Source: Cyrtodaria siliqua
Taxonomy: Eukaryota; Mollusca; Bivalvia; Adapedonta; Hiatellidae
DNA: 64,000 nucleotides
Reading direction: 5' to 3'
NCBI GenBank assembly: GCA_037043455.1
Contig: JAWPHD010011463.1
Span: forward strand, 1-64,000
The notes under the pieces were generated by a model. It was given only the letters and a program-made list of their open reading frames with translations. It had not been told where the DNA came from and did no database searches. The stretch's first letter is position 1; every line of letters starts with the position of its first letter. This document shows, one piece after another, positions 51,276 through 62,755 of the stretch. The position numbers and the translations under genes were made by a program.

Positions 51276-52225
51276 ATAAATTTACATTCAAAAAAATAGT
51301 TTACATTTAGAAAAATAGTTCCGGCAGTGAACAGTAATATCGCACTGATAAATCCTGATATTTCATCATTTAGCACATAATACCAGTATTATTACCTCGA
51401 AACAAAACAACAATCTTGTATTTAACTCAGCTGTCATTTTTATGCACTGACAATGCCCGTCACCTTTATAGATACAATACCATGTTCATGCCCTGCTTGT
51501 CATTATATTTATTAATTACAGCCATATTAAATAAGATCGACCCACGTCAACAGTGACCTGCTAAACTAATGGTCATTTACAAAACCTAGAAAAACAAAAT
51601 CTTTTTTTATACATGCTTTAGGGAATTAGGGTCGAAAGTCTAAATGTGTTATACTGGGAATGGTATTTTCTACAATATCCCATGAGTGTACATATTGCAT
51701 ACAAAAAATTGTTTTACAGCATTGCAACTTGCAAACACCTGCAAACACCTAGCATCTTAAATATTATAGGATAGGGGCTATGAAAAGAAATCAACACCAT
51801 AAAGAAACTGGAAGTGAGTGAAGATTTACCTCATAGCCTCTATCCTACTTAAGTGTTTACCACAGGTTTATCGATAGTCTCTATAAATGTCATGCTCCTA
51901 GTTATGAAGAGTGCTGGTAGTAAAATGTTCCTGAATAATTGGGGGCAAGTATTTAAAAATCTTTGGCAACTACCGAGTTTACACAGTACACCGAGTTTAC
52001 ACAGTACAGATTTGTTCATGACGTCATCATTTCTTGGTAAAGCAACTTGATCATGAGTGGCGTACGTGATATGTCATGGTACACGCGTGGCTTCTAGTGC
52101 AAGTATTGATTGGGGTTAGCACATTGTGTTTACGCGGTGACTGATTCTAGAAAAGAATTTATAAACGTGTATTTCAAGTAGTGCACTAAGGGTTTTAGAG
52201 TTATAATAAGGGTCAATGAATGACA
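51276..52225. other. Unassigned DNA
   Basis: 51660-51705 (TATTTTCTACAATATCCCAT, GTGTACATATTGCATAC) belongs to a dispersed sequence repeated at 52355, 52735 and 52850 and inverted near 52965. ACACCTAGC / GCAAACACCT short repeats at 51730-51752; ACCGAGTTTACACAGTAC duplicated at 51973-52007. No gene. Confidence 0.5.
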
Positions 52226-52235
52226 GTTTACACTC

Positions 52236-52312
52236 TAATAATTAAACGCCCCCCTTTTGAAAAATGTAACGCCCCTGAACGCCCCAGGGGCGTTAAAAAG
52301 GAACAATACGGT
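52236..52312. mobile_element. C-rich MITE remnant, internally deleted
   Basis: TCTAATAATTAAACGCCCCC, GAACGCCCCAGGGGCGTT and GGAACAATACGGTA resemble two ends of the 29949 family brought together. CGCCCCAGGGGCG is a palindrome. Confidence 0.5.
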
Positions 52313-52387
52313 AATTGCTTAAAAAAAATGGATAAACATTAAATTGTTCACTGTATTTTCTACAATATCCAATGTGTGTAAATACCG

Positions 52388-52540
52388 TATTTTCTAAAAT
52401 TCAATAAATGTTCAATCTGTAGTAATTAAAAAGAAAGATGTAGATTTTAGAGTTAGTGTGCAAAATTCAATGAATGTTCAATCTTAAGTAAATTAAAAAG
52501 AAAGATGTAGATTTTAGATTTAGTGTGCACAGCATCTGTG
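52388..52540. repeat. Tandem duplication, about 70 bp
   Basis: AAAATTCAATAAATGTTCAA.. AAGAAAGATGTAGATTTTAG, GTTAGTGTGC occurs twice (from about 52396 and 52463), with a few changes. Confidence 0.85.
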
Positions 52541-53260
52541 TGTGGGTAGCATCTGAATCTCAGTTGGGATATATAATATGGCAAGAACTACTTTTAAGTA
52601 TTACCTCTAATAAAAAACAACAAAAAACGTTCTGTATAGCACCCGGGGACTTTTTTTAGGGGAAATATGGTATCCATTTTTTCTATTGTAACAAATGCAA
52701 CTTGCAAAACATCTGAATTTGTTTATTGTATTTTCCATAATATTCCATGTATGTGTTATTGCATACTGTATAGTATTCCATTTTTTGTTTTGTTTCAAAT
52801 GCAACTTTACAACATTGTAACATGCATCTAAATGTTTTTATTACATTTTCCACACTATCCCATGTGTGTAAATATTAGTGCATATTTCTTTCTTTCATGT
52901 GTATTATAAAGGCGATTACATTGAGAAGTTTAATGTAGCACTATGAGGCATGCTACTTTTATACATGTGGAATATAGTGGAAAATACAATAAGCAAATTA
53001 AGACATTTGATGTTGGCAAGTTGCAATTTGCATTCCTCGCAAAGAATAAAGGAATATGCGATATCAGAGCCTATTTAACGTTCTTAATTTTTGGCCTTTT
53101 TGGCCCCTTCCCAAATTTCTTTTGCAATTTTTTTTAGCAAGTCTGTGTCATAGGAATGACAAGTTTATTCCCAAAGGCAAGTTGTCGAAAAACACAGCGA
53201 ATGAGCACCTGTTTTTGGACGGTTTAATTTGCGGGGGGACCCAGTAAGGTTTTTGACGAG
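52541..53260. other. Unassigned DNA with dispersed repeat pieces
   Basis: 52605-52670 has a C-rich MITE-like end (CACCCGGGGACTTTTTTTAG). 52730-53000 carries direct and inverted pieces of the ATTTTCCACACTATCCCATG repeat. No gene. Confidence 0.45.
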
Positions 53261-53274
53261 ATTTGCCACTAAAT

Positions 53275-54015
53275 GCTTAACAAGCGTCTTTTGTCCATTG
53301 GACACAAATTACGCCCATCGAAAGTGGATCATTTGTAACTGTGATAACAGACGGATGAACGGACAATGCCGCGACATAATACAAACTCATTTTCATCACG
53401 ATTGAACAACAATTATTCAAGTTATTGAGTGGACATCATCAAAATTAACTATCTGGCTGGTTTTCGAACTTGACCTAGGTATTATGCCCATAAACATTCC
53501 AAAGATTCAAAAAGATTGAACAACAAATACTCAAGTTATTGAGCGGACATCGTTAAAATTGTTAATTTTCAATAAAGGGCCATAACTCCATTGTTACTGG
53601 GCGATTTTTATTAATTAAAGGGCCATAACTCCGTTGTTATCGAGGCGATTTGGTTTTCGAACTTGATCGAGATATTATGCCCATAAACATTATTTCCAAG
53701 TTTCATAAGGATTGGATAATATTTGTTCGAGTTAGGGAGCGGACATTGTTAAAATGGTCAATTTTCAATAATTAAACGGACATAACTCCGTTGTTTCCGG
53801 GCGATTGGGCTGGTTTTCAAACTAAACTGAGATATTATGCCCATAAACATTGGGCTGGTTTTCGAACTTGACCCAGATATTATGCCCATAAACATTATTT
53901 CCAAGTTTCATAATGATTGGATAACATTTGTTTGGGTTAGAGAGCGGACACCACAAAATTAACGAACGGACAACGCCACAACATAATACGTCCTGTCTTA
54001 CGACGGGCGTATAAA
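53275..54015 (+). mobile_element. HINE-like element, family F
   Basis: 5' AACAAGCGTCTTTTGTCC with ATTACGCCCATCG. The core has four to five imperfect units (GATATTATGCCCATAAACAT, GGCCATAACTCCGTTGTT, GCTGGTTTTCGAACTTGA); then ACGGACAACGCC; then hairpin ATACGTCCTGTC, TTA, CGACGGGCGTAT (about 53986-54012). The right arm is the inverse of the 5' motif. Confidence 0.75.
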
Positions 54016-55500
54016 AAAAGTTGGGTTGCTGCTTTTTTTAGAGAGTCAGTCAGAACACAGCAAACAAACAAATTGTTTAAGGATGACCCAAATGACATGA
54101 TGCCAGTACTTAGATATCTCAGCAATGTAATTAGCTAGCCAACCGTGCGTCCGTCTTCTGCACGGCTGTTTTTGAAAAATCATGGCCAATATTTGGTGGA
54201 ATGGGTGGGGTAATAAAAAGAAATTCCAGCACTTTTTTAACTCTTACATTTAAAGAATTTTTTTTTATCTAAAATGTACTCTTTTCACCTTTTATCTGTA
54301 AAAATAATATGCGCCAGAGTCACCCACTAGACGCGAATTGGCTCTCAGGGGTGGTAGCAAATTATTTTGCACACCCTGTTTGCATATTACTTTGCACACC
54401 CTGTTTGCATATTTGCACACCTAGCTAAGTCCTGAATTTCTACCTAATACACTGTATCTCTGCCCTTTTTTAGATGTTGGAGTACATTGCCAATAGGTTT
54501 TATTATAACACAGTTGCACATGCTCACTGTTTGTCGGACGTATTGTATTGGTTTGATTGGATGAAATAGATAAATGATTGACAACTGGCGTCAAGTTAAT
54601 TCACAGATTAAGTCTTTTGACCCTGTATCAACATCAACTGGTCATTGCCTTCTAGCAAATAAATAGCATATCAGCAAGTCTTATGTAATATGTCATATGT
54701 ATCCGTATTTAAGAAATAAAGTATATAAATAACCTGGTGGGCGGGACTTGAAGATCATCGATACCATGGCGCGTAGAATTATGGCGGTTCTTATGTTTTT
54801 CATCAAGTAACAAACACCAGGTTTTGATCTGGCACAAAGCCCATTTCACCGGTACTTCGGAAATCTCCTTACAATGTTCGGAATTTCAGTCACATGGCGC
54901 AAAGTCACATGACTTCAAGAACTAATCAGATGCTGGTAGTCAAATAAGTATCAACAATCACACACTAACCAGTTTCATTGTTTATATATTGAGTTAAAGT
55001 ATGCATACTCGTTCCCTAAAACACTGCAATTATTAGTGATATTCTATACAGAAACCATCTTGACTCATTCCTTGGAAACTAAGATCGGATTTCAAGGCTA
55101 CACGAACACATATTGAATTATTTACATTGGAGCATGTGTGCATAAGTTGGAACCACATAAGTTGGAACCGGTGTTACCATAAAAATATTCATTGTTTTCT
55201 GACAATCCTGTTTTTGAATTGTATCAACAAATACGCTTTAATTTTTTGTTTTCCTACAGTACCAAACACATTAATAACATAATTATATCTGTCATGCGTT
55301 CAAGTTATAGTCTGGCATTTAATAACAGTTTTGTATTGTTTTTGATTAACATCGGGCACCGTTACAATGACTATTCAATGTGCCTACTAGCATTTGATTG
55401 GTCGACCTATTTAGCTACTCAGAGATAGCTCTTTATTATCCGTGATTGTTCGGCAAATGTCGGGTGAAATGGGCTATATAAACCTACTGGAAATATCTTA
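54016..55500. other. Unassigned DNA, short tandem repeat
   Basis: 54365-54420 has two to three copies of TTTGCACACCCTGTTTGCAT. No protein-like frame, SINE head or TIR was recognised in the rest. Confidence 0.45.
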
Positions 55501-55519
55501 CTTCTTAACTGCCAAGGAT

Positions 55520-55790
55520 TTTTATGTATACATTGCAGCTGCATCAGCGAGAGGGAAAGGATAAAAAGAAATATGGGAACCCTGTCCTTATAACATTTAA
55601 TATCAAATAGATTCCTATGTTTATTTAACATGCTCGGAGGATAGACTCCTGTAGACAGGGCCACCCGGTTTAGTCCCCAATCCAACCAACAAGGCAGTGT
55701 CAAGCCAAAATAACACAGTGGCTCCAGTGAAGATCCAACCCATGATCACCGCAATCAAGTTGGACATGCTACTTGCTGGGCCACCATGAC
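55520..55790 (-). mobile_element. SINE family 5, diverged copy
   Basis: ATAGATTCCTATGTTTATTT, ACATGCTCGGAGGATAGAC and CCACCCGGTTTAGTCCCCAA follow the reverse order of the 39450 copy. Downstream AAGATCCAACCCATGATCAC may be the reversed B box of the head. Confidence 0.65.
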
Positions 55791-55799
55791 CCCTACCTA

Positions 55800-56255
55800 C
55801 GAAGAAAACCCCAGTACCTTCAAAACAATTTTAAAACATGAAAACATTTGAGCTGCACTTACTTTGCATGTATTGGGGGATCACGTTCACGGAATCATCA
55901 AGTAGAATCCACAAGTCAAATATAGCGGAACAAATCAGGACTCAGCAGAGCTGCTAATACTAATAATAATATTCTTAACACATGATATCTGATCTGACAC
56001 CAGAACGAAGCCATGGCTTCCATTTTCATGGAGAATCCTGTGGTTTCAATTCCGTAAACCTTCCTTGTAATAAAACTATGATAACAAAAACACTCACTGA
56101 GTAAGATGAACCGCCAAGTAATCCGAGAAATCTGCTTTCCCAATTATTTGTAATCCCTAGACTAGGCAAATATGCAGGCAATAAAACTCAAATAAAATAG
56201 CTCAGAAAGGAGACAGTGCACTTGCATTTATGATAGACTGAATAGATATATATTA
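55800..56255. other. Unassigned DNA
   Basis: No feature recognised before the 30-bp array. Confidence 0.4.
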
Positions 56256-56261
56256 CAAGAG

Positions 56262-56910
56262 CACTGATATATGTGTTAGATTGAATAAGAGCAGACATAT
56301 TTGTTTGATTGAATAAGAGCAATGACATATTTGTTACATTGAATAAGAGCACAGACTTATTTCTTAGATTGAATAAGAGCACTGACATATTTGTTAGATT
56401 GAATAAGGGCACCGACATATTTGTTTGATTGAATAAGGGCACTGACATATTTTTTAGATTGAATAAGGGCACCGACATATTTGTTTGATTGAATAAGGGC
56501 ACTGACATATTTGTTAGAATGAATAAGGGCACATATTTGTTAGATTGAATAAGAGCACTGACATATTTGTTAGACTGAATAAGGGTGACATATTTGTTAG
56601 ATTGAATAAGAGCACTGACATATTTGTAACTTTGAATAAGAGCAGACATATTTGTTAGATTGAATAAGAGCACTGACATATTTGTAACTTTGAACAAGAG
56701 CAGACATATTTGTTAGATTGAATAAGAGCACTGACATATTTGTAACTTTGAATAATAGCAGACATATTTGTTTGATTGAATAAGAGCACAGACATATTTG
56801 TTAGATTGAATAAGGGCACTGACATATTTGTTAGATTGAATAAGGGCACTGACATATTTGTGTTAGATTGAATAAGGGCACTGACATATTTGTTAGACTG
56901 AATAAGGATG
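56262..56910. repeat. 30-bp minisatellite
   Basis: About 21 copies of GAATAAGAGCACTGACATAT plus TTGTTAGATT, with length variants (26-32 bp). Because 30 is a multiple of three, the minus strand stays open over long stretches with a repeating ten-residue peptide (LTNMSVPLFN type). Units that are not 30 bp break the frame, and no start or domain context is present, so it is not called a gene. Confidence 0.93.
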
Positions 56911-57111
56911 AGGGTGGTTGGGTGGTGCTTCTACTTGGGAAGGCTTTCTTATCAGGGGAAATAAGGTACATGAGTTGTGAAGCTTTAGTACATGTATACA
57001 GTGACCTCAAAAGAATAATATACAACCACTGTATATGTACCAAAATCTAAATTTTAAGTTAGCAAAAATTGATTAATTTTCTTTGGATCAAAAGTTCAAG
57101 AAAAACAATAA

Positions 57112-57310
57112 ACGTGACTCCAGCGTAAATGGATTGTCTATAATAGAATTTGCAGCAACTCTGCAGTTCTGCAGGTGAGAAGGTTTTAGGCCCATTCTAC
57201 ATATTTTATCTTGATGTAAATGGCGGATGAGCCTGGCATGTTCATTCCTGTTAGGCGCCATATAAATGTCATGTGTTTGTGCGCCATAAAACCCAATTCA
57301 ATTCAATTTC
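57112..57310 (+). mobile_element. SINE family 3, with AATTC tail
   Basis: GACTCCAGCGTAAATGG, TTTGCAGCAACTCTGCAG, GGTGAGAAGGTTTTAGGCCC, TGAGCCTGGCATGTTCATTC, GCGCCATAAAACCC and then AATTCAATTCAA. The tail type is shared with families 1 and 5, suggesting use of the same LINE machinery. Confidence 0.8.
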
Positions 57311-57639
57311 TTTTGTTGTTGTATTGGGTACTGCTCAAAGTAGCCAGTCAGCTGACCAAAGTAGGACGGAGAATCTGTTTTTTAAAGTTCTCTGGCCACC
57401 TTTTGTTTCATGAACATGTTCATGTTTATTTAAAACGAAATCAATACACAACAATAGATATTTACAATTCACACATTGCAATATCTGTGAAATGCGAGAA
57501 TAAGATTTTATTTGATGATGTAGAAAACTTTGAACGGGTAAATTAATCCACCGGTAAATGTATTTATCAATTATCTGGCAATAGTTGTGCAGCTATACAA
57601 TTCAGATTTACCTCATTTGCCCGTGCAGTCACGCAGTGT

Positions 57640-57830
57640 TAAAAGTAGTATCTACGTCATGCAAATAATACTTATTTTTACATATAACTTAGAAGCGGTT
57701 TTAAAATATATGTTTCTCTCCGGGACTATCAAGAAATGTTCATATGACGTTTAAGAGTTAAATGTGTTATTTGATAATACTACAAAAAGGGTGGCCATTC
57801 ATCTTTACGCAAAATCTCCCTAATAACAAA
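57640..57830. repeat. Dispersed repeat shared with 29118-29262
   Basis: Same order of GAAGCGGTTTTAAAATATAT, GGGACTATCAAGAAATGTTC and CTACAAAAAGGGTGGCCATT. Confidence 0.8.
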
Positions 57831-57906
57831 GCCTTTGAAACATCTAAAAAACTTAACCAAAAGGTTCTTGTGTATACGGTCAATGTGGAAAGGCCTATGG
57901 TAGGGC

Positions 57907-58146
57907 TTGGATACTGTAAGTTCTTTTGTCTTTAAGGTCAATGCCATTGGTCGGGTGGGATTGGTCAGGTTGTTCGGACTTGCTGATGTGAATACCTTTC
58001 ATTGTTTTGGAAATTTACAGCTTAAACAAAACTTTAACCACGTTAGACTTCATAAAAGTGGGCGAGACAAAACATGTACATGTGTATACAGTATTGGGCC
58101 ATTTCTTAATTGTAGACAAAAAGAAAAGGCTTTAAACCCAATCTAG
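57907..58146 (+). CDS. Unrecognised 79-codon ORF
   Basis: The frame starts at a non-ATG codon or TTG near 57907 and reads KVNAIGRVGLVRLFGLADV, then CTCVYSIGPFLNC, ending KALNPI. Less AT-rich than its surroundings and just right of the dispersed repeat, so it may be part of that repeat (for example a LINE 3' end). No family recognised. Confidence 0.2.
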   Translation: MDTVSSFVFKVNAIGRVGLVRLFGLADVNTFHCFGNLQLKQNFNHVRLHKSGRDKTCTCVYSIGPFLNCRQKEKALNPI

Positions 58147-58149
58147 CGG

Positions 58150-58855
58150 CCATTTTTGCCACTGACCGTTCCAAGGCGGTAGCCCTATTGTCAACCCTTT
58201 TGTGTTTGTGATATCCTATCTTAATTGCCTTTTAGTTGTTGTTTCTGTGTGTGTTTGTGGTTGACTGTCGTCCTTGAGTGCTACTTTACCTGTTAGATTT
58301 TTCTATCTACTTTTTCTATAAATAAATTATAATGATCTTAAAAATAATCATTAACAAGACAAACAGGCTCGAATACTTTATTCAAGAATCTGATGATAAC
58401 ACAGTGGGCAACAGTCGTGTCGATTCAGCCAGAATTTATTATCCATAGAATTAATACGGCTTTCAGAATCAATGATTTACTGCTGGTTTTTAAAATAGAA
58501 ACTCTAAATAAGAGATGGGGAATACGAGAGCTCACATTATTCCGTGAAGAAAATGCAAATTAATTAGTACACCATCTCCGTATATATAGTTGCGCAGTGT
58601 CCTATTTACATAGAAATATCTTGGTATTAGAGATTCTTCTTAGACAAAAATAATGGCACTACAAAGAACTAATTTCATGAAGAAAAACATCAATTCCCTA
58701 TTTCGCTGTCAATATTTTTAATGTAGGCAAATGGATTCTTTCACAAAAATCAATAGATCTGACACCAACATCCTTCCTAAAATGATGAGAAATATATAAT
58801 CCCTATAAAGCAGAGACGATATGATACTTCAGACAGCTACAGAACAAAACTAGAA
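58150..58855. other. Unassigned AT-rich DNA
   Basis: No gene, SINE or paired terminal repeat recognised. Confidence 0.4.
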
Positions 58856-58857
58856 AT

Positions 58858-59165
58858 ATCACTGAAGGTGATGAATACCCCCACTTTCTTTTTCTAAGTC
58901 AAACAAAGGGCCATAATTCTGTAATAAATTTAAGGCAATCAACCATAGATGATGTAGAGGGACATAAGGTCATCAGCTTGATTATATGAAATTTGGGAAC
59001 AATCCATTCAAAACTGTTTGAGAAATGCTAGTAATAAATAAGTGTTATGTGACGCGATGCGACAAAAATGTGTCGCGCGACGGGATGCAACACGACGTTA
59101 TTAAGGACAACGTGATTCCTATATAGCCCCTACTTTCTTTTATGAAAGCAGGGGTATAATAATTT
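58858..59165 (+). mobile_element. HINE-like element, family E
   Basis: 5' AAACTAGAAATATCACTG with GAATACCCCCACTTTCTT; a single core unit (GGGCCATAATTCTGTAATAA); a CGCGACGGGATGC stretch in place of ACGG; 3' hairpin CCCCTACTTTC, TTTTAT, GAAAGCAGGGG (about 59127-59154), then TATAATAAT. The right arm is the inverse of the 5' motif. Confidence 0.75.
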
Positions 59166-59212
59166 CAGAATGACTGTAGGGCTTAAATTTGAGTAAGTTT
59201 ACTTTGGTGTTG

Positions 59213-59402
59213 GGGGGTGCATCAGGCTTTTGTTCAAAAGAATCTTGGGGGTGCATCAGGCTTTTGTTCAAAAGAATCTGGCTTTTGTTCAAAAGAATCT
59301 TGGGGGTGCATCAGGCTTTTGTTCAAAAGAATCTTGGGGGTGCATCAGGCTTTTGTTCAAAAGAATCTTGGGTGTGCATCAGGCTTTTGTTCAAAAGAAT
59401 CT
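59213..59402. repeat. 34-bp minisatellite
   Basis: Five to six copies of TCTTGGGGGTGCATCAGGCT plus TTTGTTCAAAAGAA; one copy lacks the GGGGGTGCATCA part. The period is not a multiple of three, so the repeated peptide appears in all three frames. Confidence 0.95.
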
Positions 59403-59449
59403 AATTTTAACCAAAATATTCCAATTCATGATAAAAGTGTCATATCAAT

Positions 59450-59625
59450 CAATTGAATTGGGTTTTAAGGCGCACCAACACATGAAAGGTTATATGGCGC
59501 CTAACAGGAATGAACATGCCAGGCTCATCCTCAAGATAAAATATGTATATTGGGCCTAGAACCTTCTTACCTGCAGAACTGCACAGTAAATTGCTGCAAG
59601 TTCTATAGTAAACACTCCATTTACT
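59450..59625 (-). mobile_element. SINE family 3, reverse copy
   Basis: CAATTGAATTGGGTTTTAAG (tail reversed), GGCGCCTAACAGGAATGAAC, TGGGCCTAGAACCTTCTTAC and ATTGCTGCAAG are the reverse complement order of the 57112 copy. Confidence 0.8.
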
Positions 59626-60775
59626 ACTGAGTCACTTTTCCACGTTTGCATACACAGTGTCATCATAAAGACCTTGAATAAGCAAGATAAAAAAACGACA
59701 AAATAAATATGATTGTGGGATCCTACCCCTCTGCATGTGATGGTGTGTTTGTGAGATTGCAGTGGTTGTATTCTACCCAGGCATTCACTGACTTCGCGTA
59801 CATCATAAAAGTTAAAAGTTAAAATTAAAAAAAAATTAGAAGTATTTAAGGGGGCCCTCTGGTGAAAATCAAAACAGATAGAATTTTTTATTTCCCTGTT
59901 TTTTATGAAGACTAACATATTACTAGTTAGTTTCTGGGAAAATAATGATGTGTTGGTGATTTAACTTTTTAGCAATATTAATCTTTAGCTATACACCCCC
60001 AAAGTGGGGTTTTAAATTCATAATCAGCTGAAAATTGGGTATGGCTTTAGAAATCACCTAATATTTTATGTAAAAAAAAGAAGCAAATGAAAAAAAACTT
60101 ATGAGAAGCTAAACAGGTATCAATACATAAGTAAGAAACCCCTTGAAATAATAAAAATAGGAGAAATCTTTGAAGTTTTCAATTTCAGCACACCTTCTAA
60201 TGAAACAAAAAAATCACAGAAAATTGCATTTTTGGGCAAATTTTGGGCAAGAATAACTAAAAAAAAATCAGATGAAATTTGTAATAAACTGGTATATAAA
60301 TAGAGAATTTTAAGTTTATCAAATAAATGTGATAAAAAGTATATGTCGGTGTTCATCTAAAAGAGTTACAATTAAACATGTTAAAGACCCATCATTTTGT
60401 TACAGAAAAATATAGATATGTGCTTTGGTTTTATTTATTATGTCAAAGTCATTTAAATGACTGGCATACATACAGCTGATATACAAACATCACATCTAAT
60501 TGAATTACAAACAGTGTATCAGTATATAATATACACAATATGACCAAAATACGTTAAAAGACATGTTAATTTACCCCACCCACTTCATTTTGTATAATAT
60601 ATTTTACCCGACTTTTGTATTTGCTTGTGTATACTGAAATAGCATCTGCCATGTTAGAATTAAAATTAATGTTAACACAATGTTATATCAAATCCAAATA
60701 ATCTATCTCTAAGTGTGATATAACACACAATATACAACAGTTTGTCAATCAGAAGCATGTTATTAATTCACTCGT
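59626..60775. other. Unassigned AT-rich DNA
   Basis: No gene or defined repeat recognised; A-rich tracts near 59825 and 60075-60100. Confidence 0.4.
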
Positions 60776-60776
60776 G

Positions 60777-60948
60777 TTTTTAGCCCTCGTGATATAATAC
60801 CTGCACATATGATCTCACAACTGTGGCAAAGTGTGCGATATACCATTATTATGAATGAATCAAACCCTAACACTGGTATGTCGCACAATATACCAAAGTT
60901 TAGAGATCAGATGTGTAGGAATTATATCTCGAGGCTAAAGCCCTCGGA
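60777..60948. mobile_element. Foldback element with about 70-bp arms
   Basis: The left arm (TTTTTAGCCCTCGTGATATA, GATCTCACAACTGTGGCAAA, GTGTGCGATATACCA) pairs with the right arm (TGGTATGTCGCACA, TTTAGAGATCAGATGTGT, ATTATATCTCGAGGCTAAA), leaving a loop of about 20 bp. Arms are imperfect. A 63-codon frame through it is not considered a gene. Confidence 0.75.
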
Positions 60949-61109
60949 GACATATAGGATCTCAGGGATGATAGTGGTTGAAATGAAAACTGACATATAA
61001 TAATCTATAATTATCGAACCTACATCAATGTGTGAGGTTCATGATTGAGATTATGTATACTAAGTATCAAGGATGTATGACTAATGGTTACTGGTATATG
61101 AGCTTGCCA

Positions 61110-61318
61110 GAATTGTTTAACGGCTCATCAACACATATAGGTTATTTAGAGCCCCACCCATAAAAAAAAGCAGGAGGATTTATGTCCCCTTACGATGGAC
61201 GAGGCTAATTGGAAATGACCAACACTGAGGAAACTCAATGGCGCCGTTGAGGCTTGAACCCGAATCCTGTGCTTTTAAGTGCACTGCACTATCCACTATA
61301 CAGGAACTTGACAAAACA
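61110..61318 (-). mobile_element. SINE family 5 with recognisable tRNA head
   Basis: The tail side AATTGTTTAACGGCTCATCA is at 61112. The minus-strand head near 61250-61310 has GGATAGTGCAGTGCACTT (A-box region) and GGGTTCAAGCC (B box). This copy shows family 5 is tRNA-derived. The middle is shortened. Confidence 0.75.
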
Positions 61319-61409
61319 AATATAACGGCTTAATTTGTCAAACTAGTATAGACATGGGAAAATGTTTCCAGACTGTAATTAGTGGGAAGCGGTAACTAAG
61401 TCGACCTTG

Positions 61410-61725
61410 AACTAGAATTGTGTTCCATCATCCATGGAACACTTGCTTCGCCTGCTGACAGTGCTGTGTGCTTATTTCCAAGGTTAGGTTGCAGGTTAGG
61501 CTGATAGAAAGGGCATAACCCTGCCAAAATGAAAGTCAGAGGTGCACATGTGTAACAACATTTCTTGAGATGAAGATGAGTGTGAAGTTTCATGAACATA
61601 ATTAAAATACTTTTAAATTGATGGCCAGATTAGGTTGCAGGTTTAAAGCATGACGGACGGACGAACGACGACGGACAAAGTGATCGATAAGTGTCTGCCA
61701 CCCGAGGCAGATAACACAAAAATAA
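61410..61725 (+). mobile_element. HINE-like element, family D, second copy
   Basis: AACTAGAATTGTGTTCCATC, GCCAAAATGAAAGTCAG, GAAGTTTCATGAACATAA, ACGGACGGACGAACGACG, then TGTCTGCCACCCGAGGCAGA. The order is as at 48483; the hairpin (TCTGCC/GGCAGA) is shorter. Confidence 0.7.
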
Positions 61726-62753
61726 GTGTTCAGTTCTCATATAAAAATATCCGTCATGCGGATATTTTTTATGCACTCTTCAACCCAATGAATTTTACTT
61801 GACCAGGCTAGACCAGTGACATTTGCTTTATCAGAGGAGTACCGCTAAGTACAGCAAAACATGTTTCGAGATGCTAATTTCAGTGCTTGATGTTCACTTC
61901 GAGATTGCCTGTCACTTTAATTACAAAAGATCTATTTCAAAAGCTCGAATAAACAATAAATAGATTAAAATGACCTTGTGTTCCTAAAAGGCAGTTTTTC
62001 AGTTTCAGATACATGTACGCAAATGGAAACTTTTTTTTTTACACAGATCCAACTGAACCAAAGAAAAAATAATACAATATTTTATTTATATTATATTATT
62101 TTATTTATATTATATTTATAAACTAAACATCTATTAAATACCACAATAATGAAATTTACTTCATACTTACAACAAAAAAAATCAACCGTCATATATGGCC
62201 TAAAATGTGTTAAAATGATGTAAAACACCAAAAGTTATTTTGAATGTGAGCAGTATGACATTGTATACATTTGGTGTTTTTTAACAGCTTTACACATTAT
62301 ATAAATCTCTGTGAGGTATAATTATGTTCATTTTGGTTCTTTAAAAAAATAACGTCTGCTCAGTCCTCGGGATTGCCAAATAGAAGTCACCATCATGATC
62401 AGACGAACACATCTCAAGCGAGATACGCAGTAACAAGTATACACTGTAACACATCAGCCCGAAGAAAAATTAACCGTGTTTCTGATTTGGCCTAATTAAA
62501 TTAATATATTTCCTGGAGTTTAGAATCTTGCGATCACAGTATAGTCAACTTTTTTGGTTAAATCCATGTCTTTCAGGGTTGCATTGGTATTTGAAGAACG
62601 AAGGGTATCTCTAAACCAGATGATGTGTCTCTGAAATGAACAAAACAAGTTGTTAAAAAGGATGGTGGGGAAAAATATATAAGCCATATGATATATGCAT
62701 GGAATTTCACATGAATCGACAGAGTGTCCTGTTATTTTTAAAGGGAATTTATA
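61726..62753. other. Unassigned AT-rich DNA
   Basis: TATTTATATTATAT repeats near 62080-62120, and AAAATATCCGTCATGCGGATATTTTT (10-bp perfect arms, 61745-61770) forms a terminator-like hairpin of unknown role. No gene. Confidence 0.5.
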
Positions 62754-62755
62754 TA

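Noticed and set aside
56188..56697. 169-codon minus-strand ORF
   Set aside because: It is the 30-bp minisatellite read through; similar peptides appear in other frames and length variants break it.
59189..59559. Three overlapping repeat-peptide ORFs
   Set aside because: Result of a 34-bp period read in three frames.
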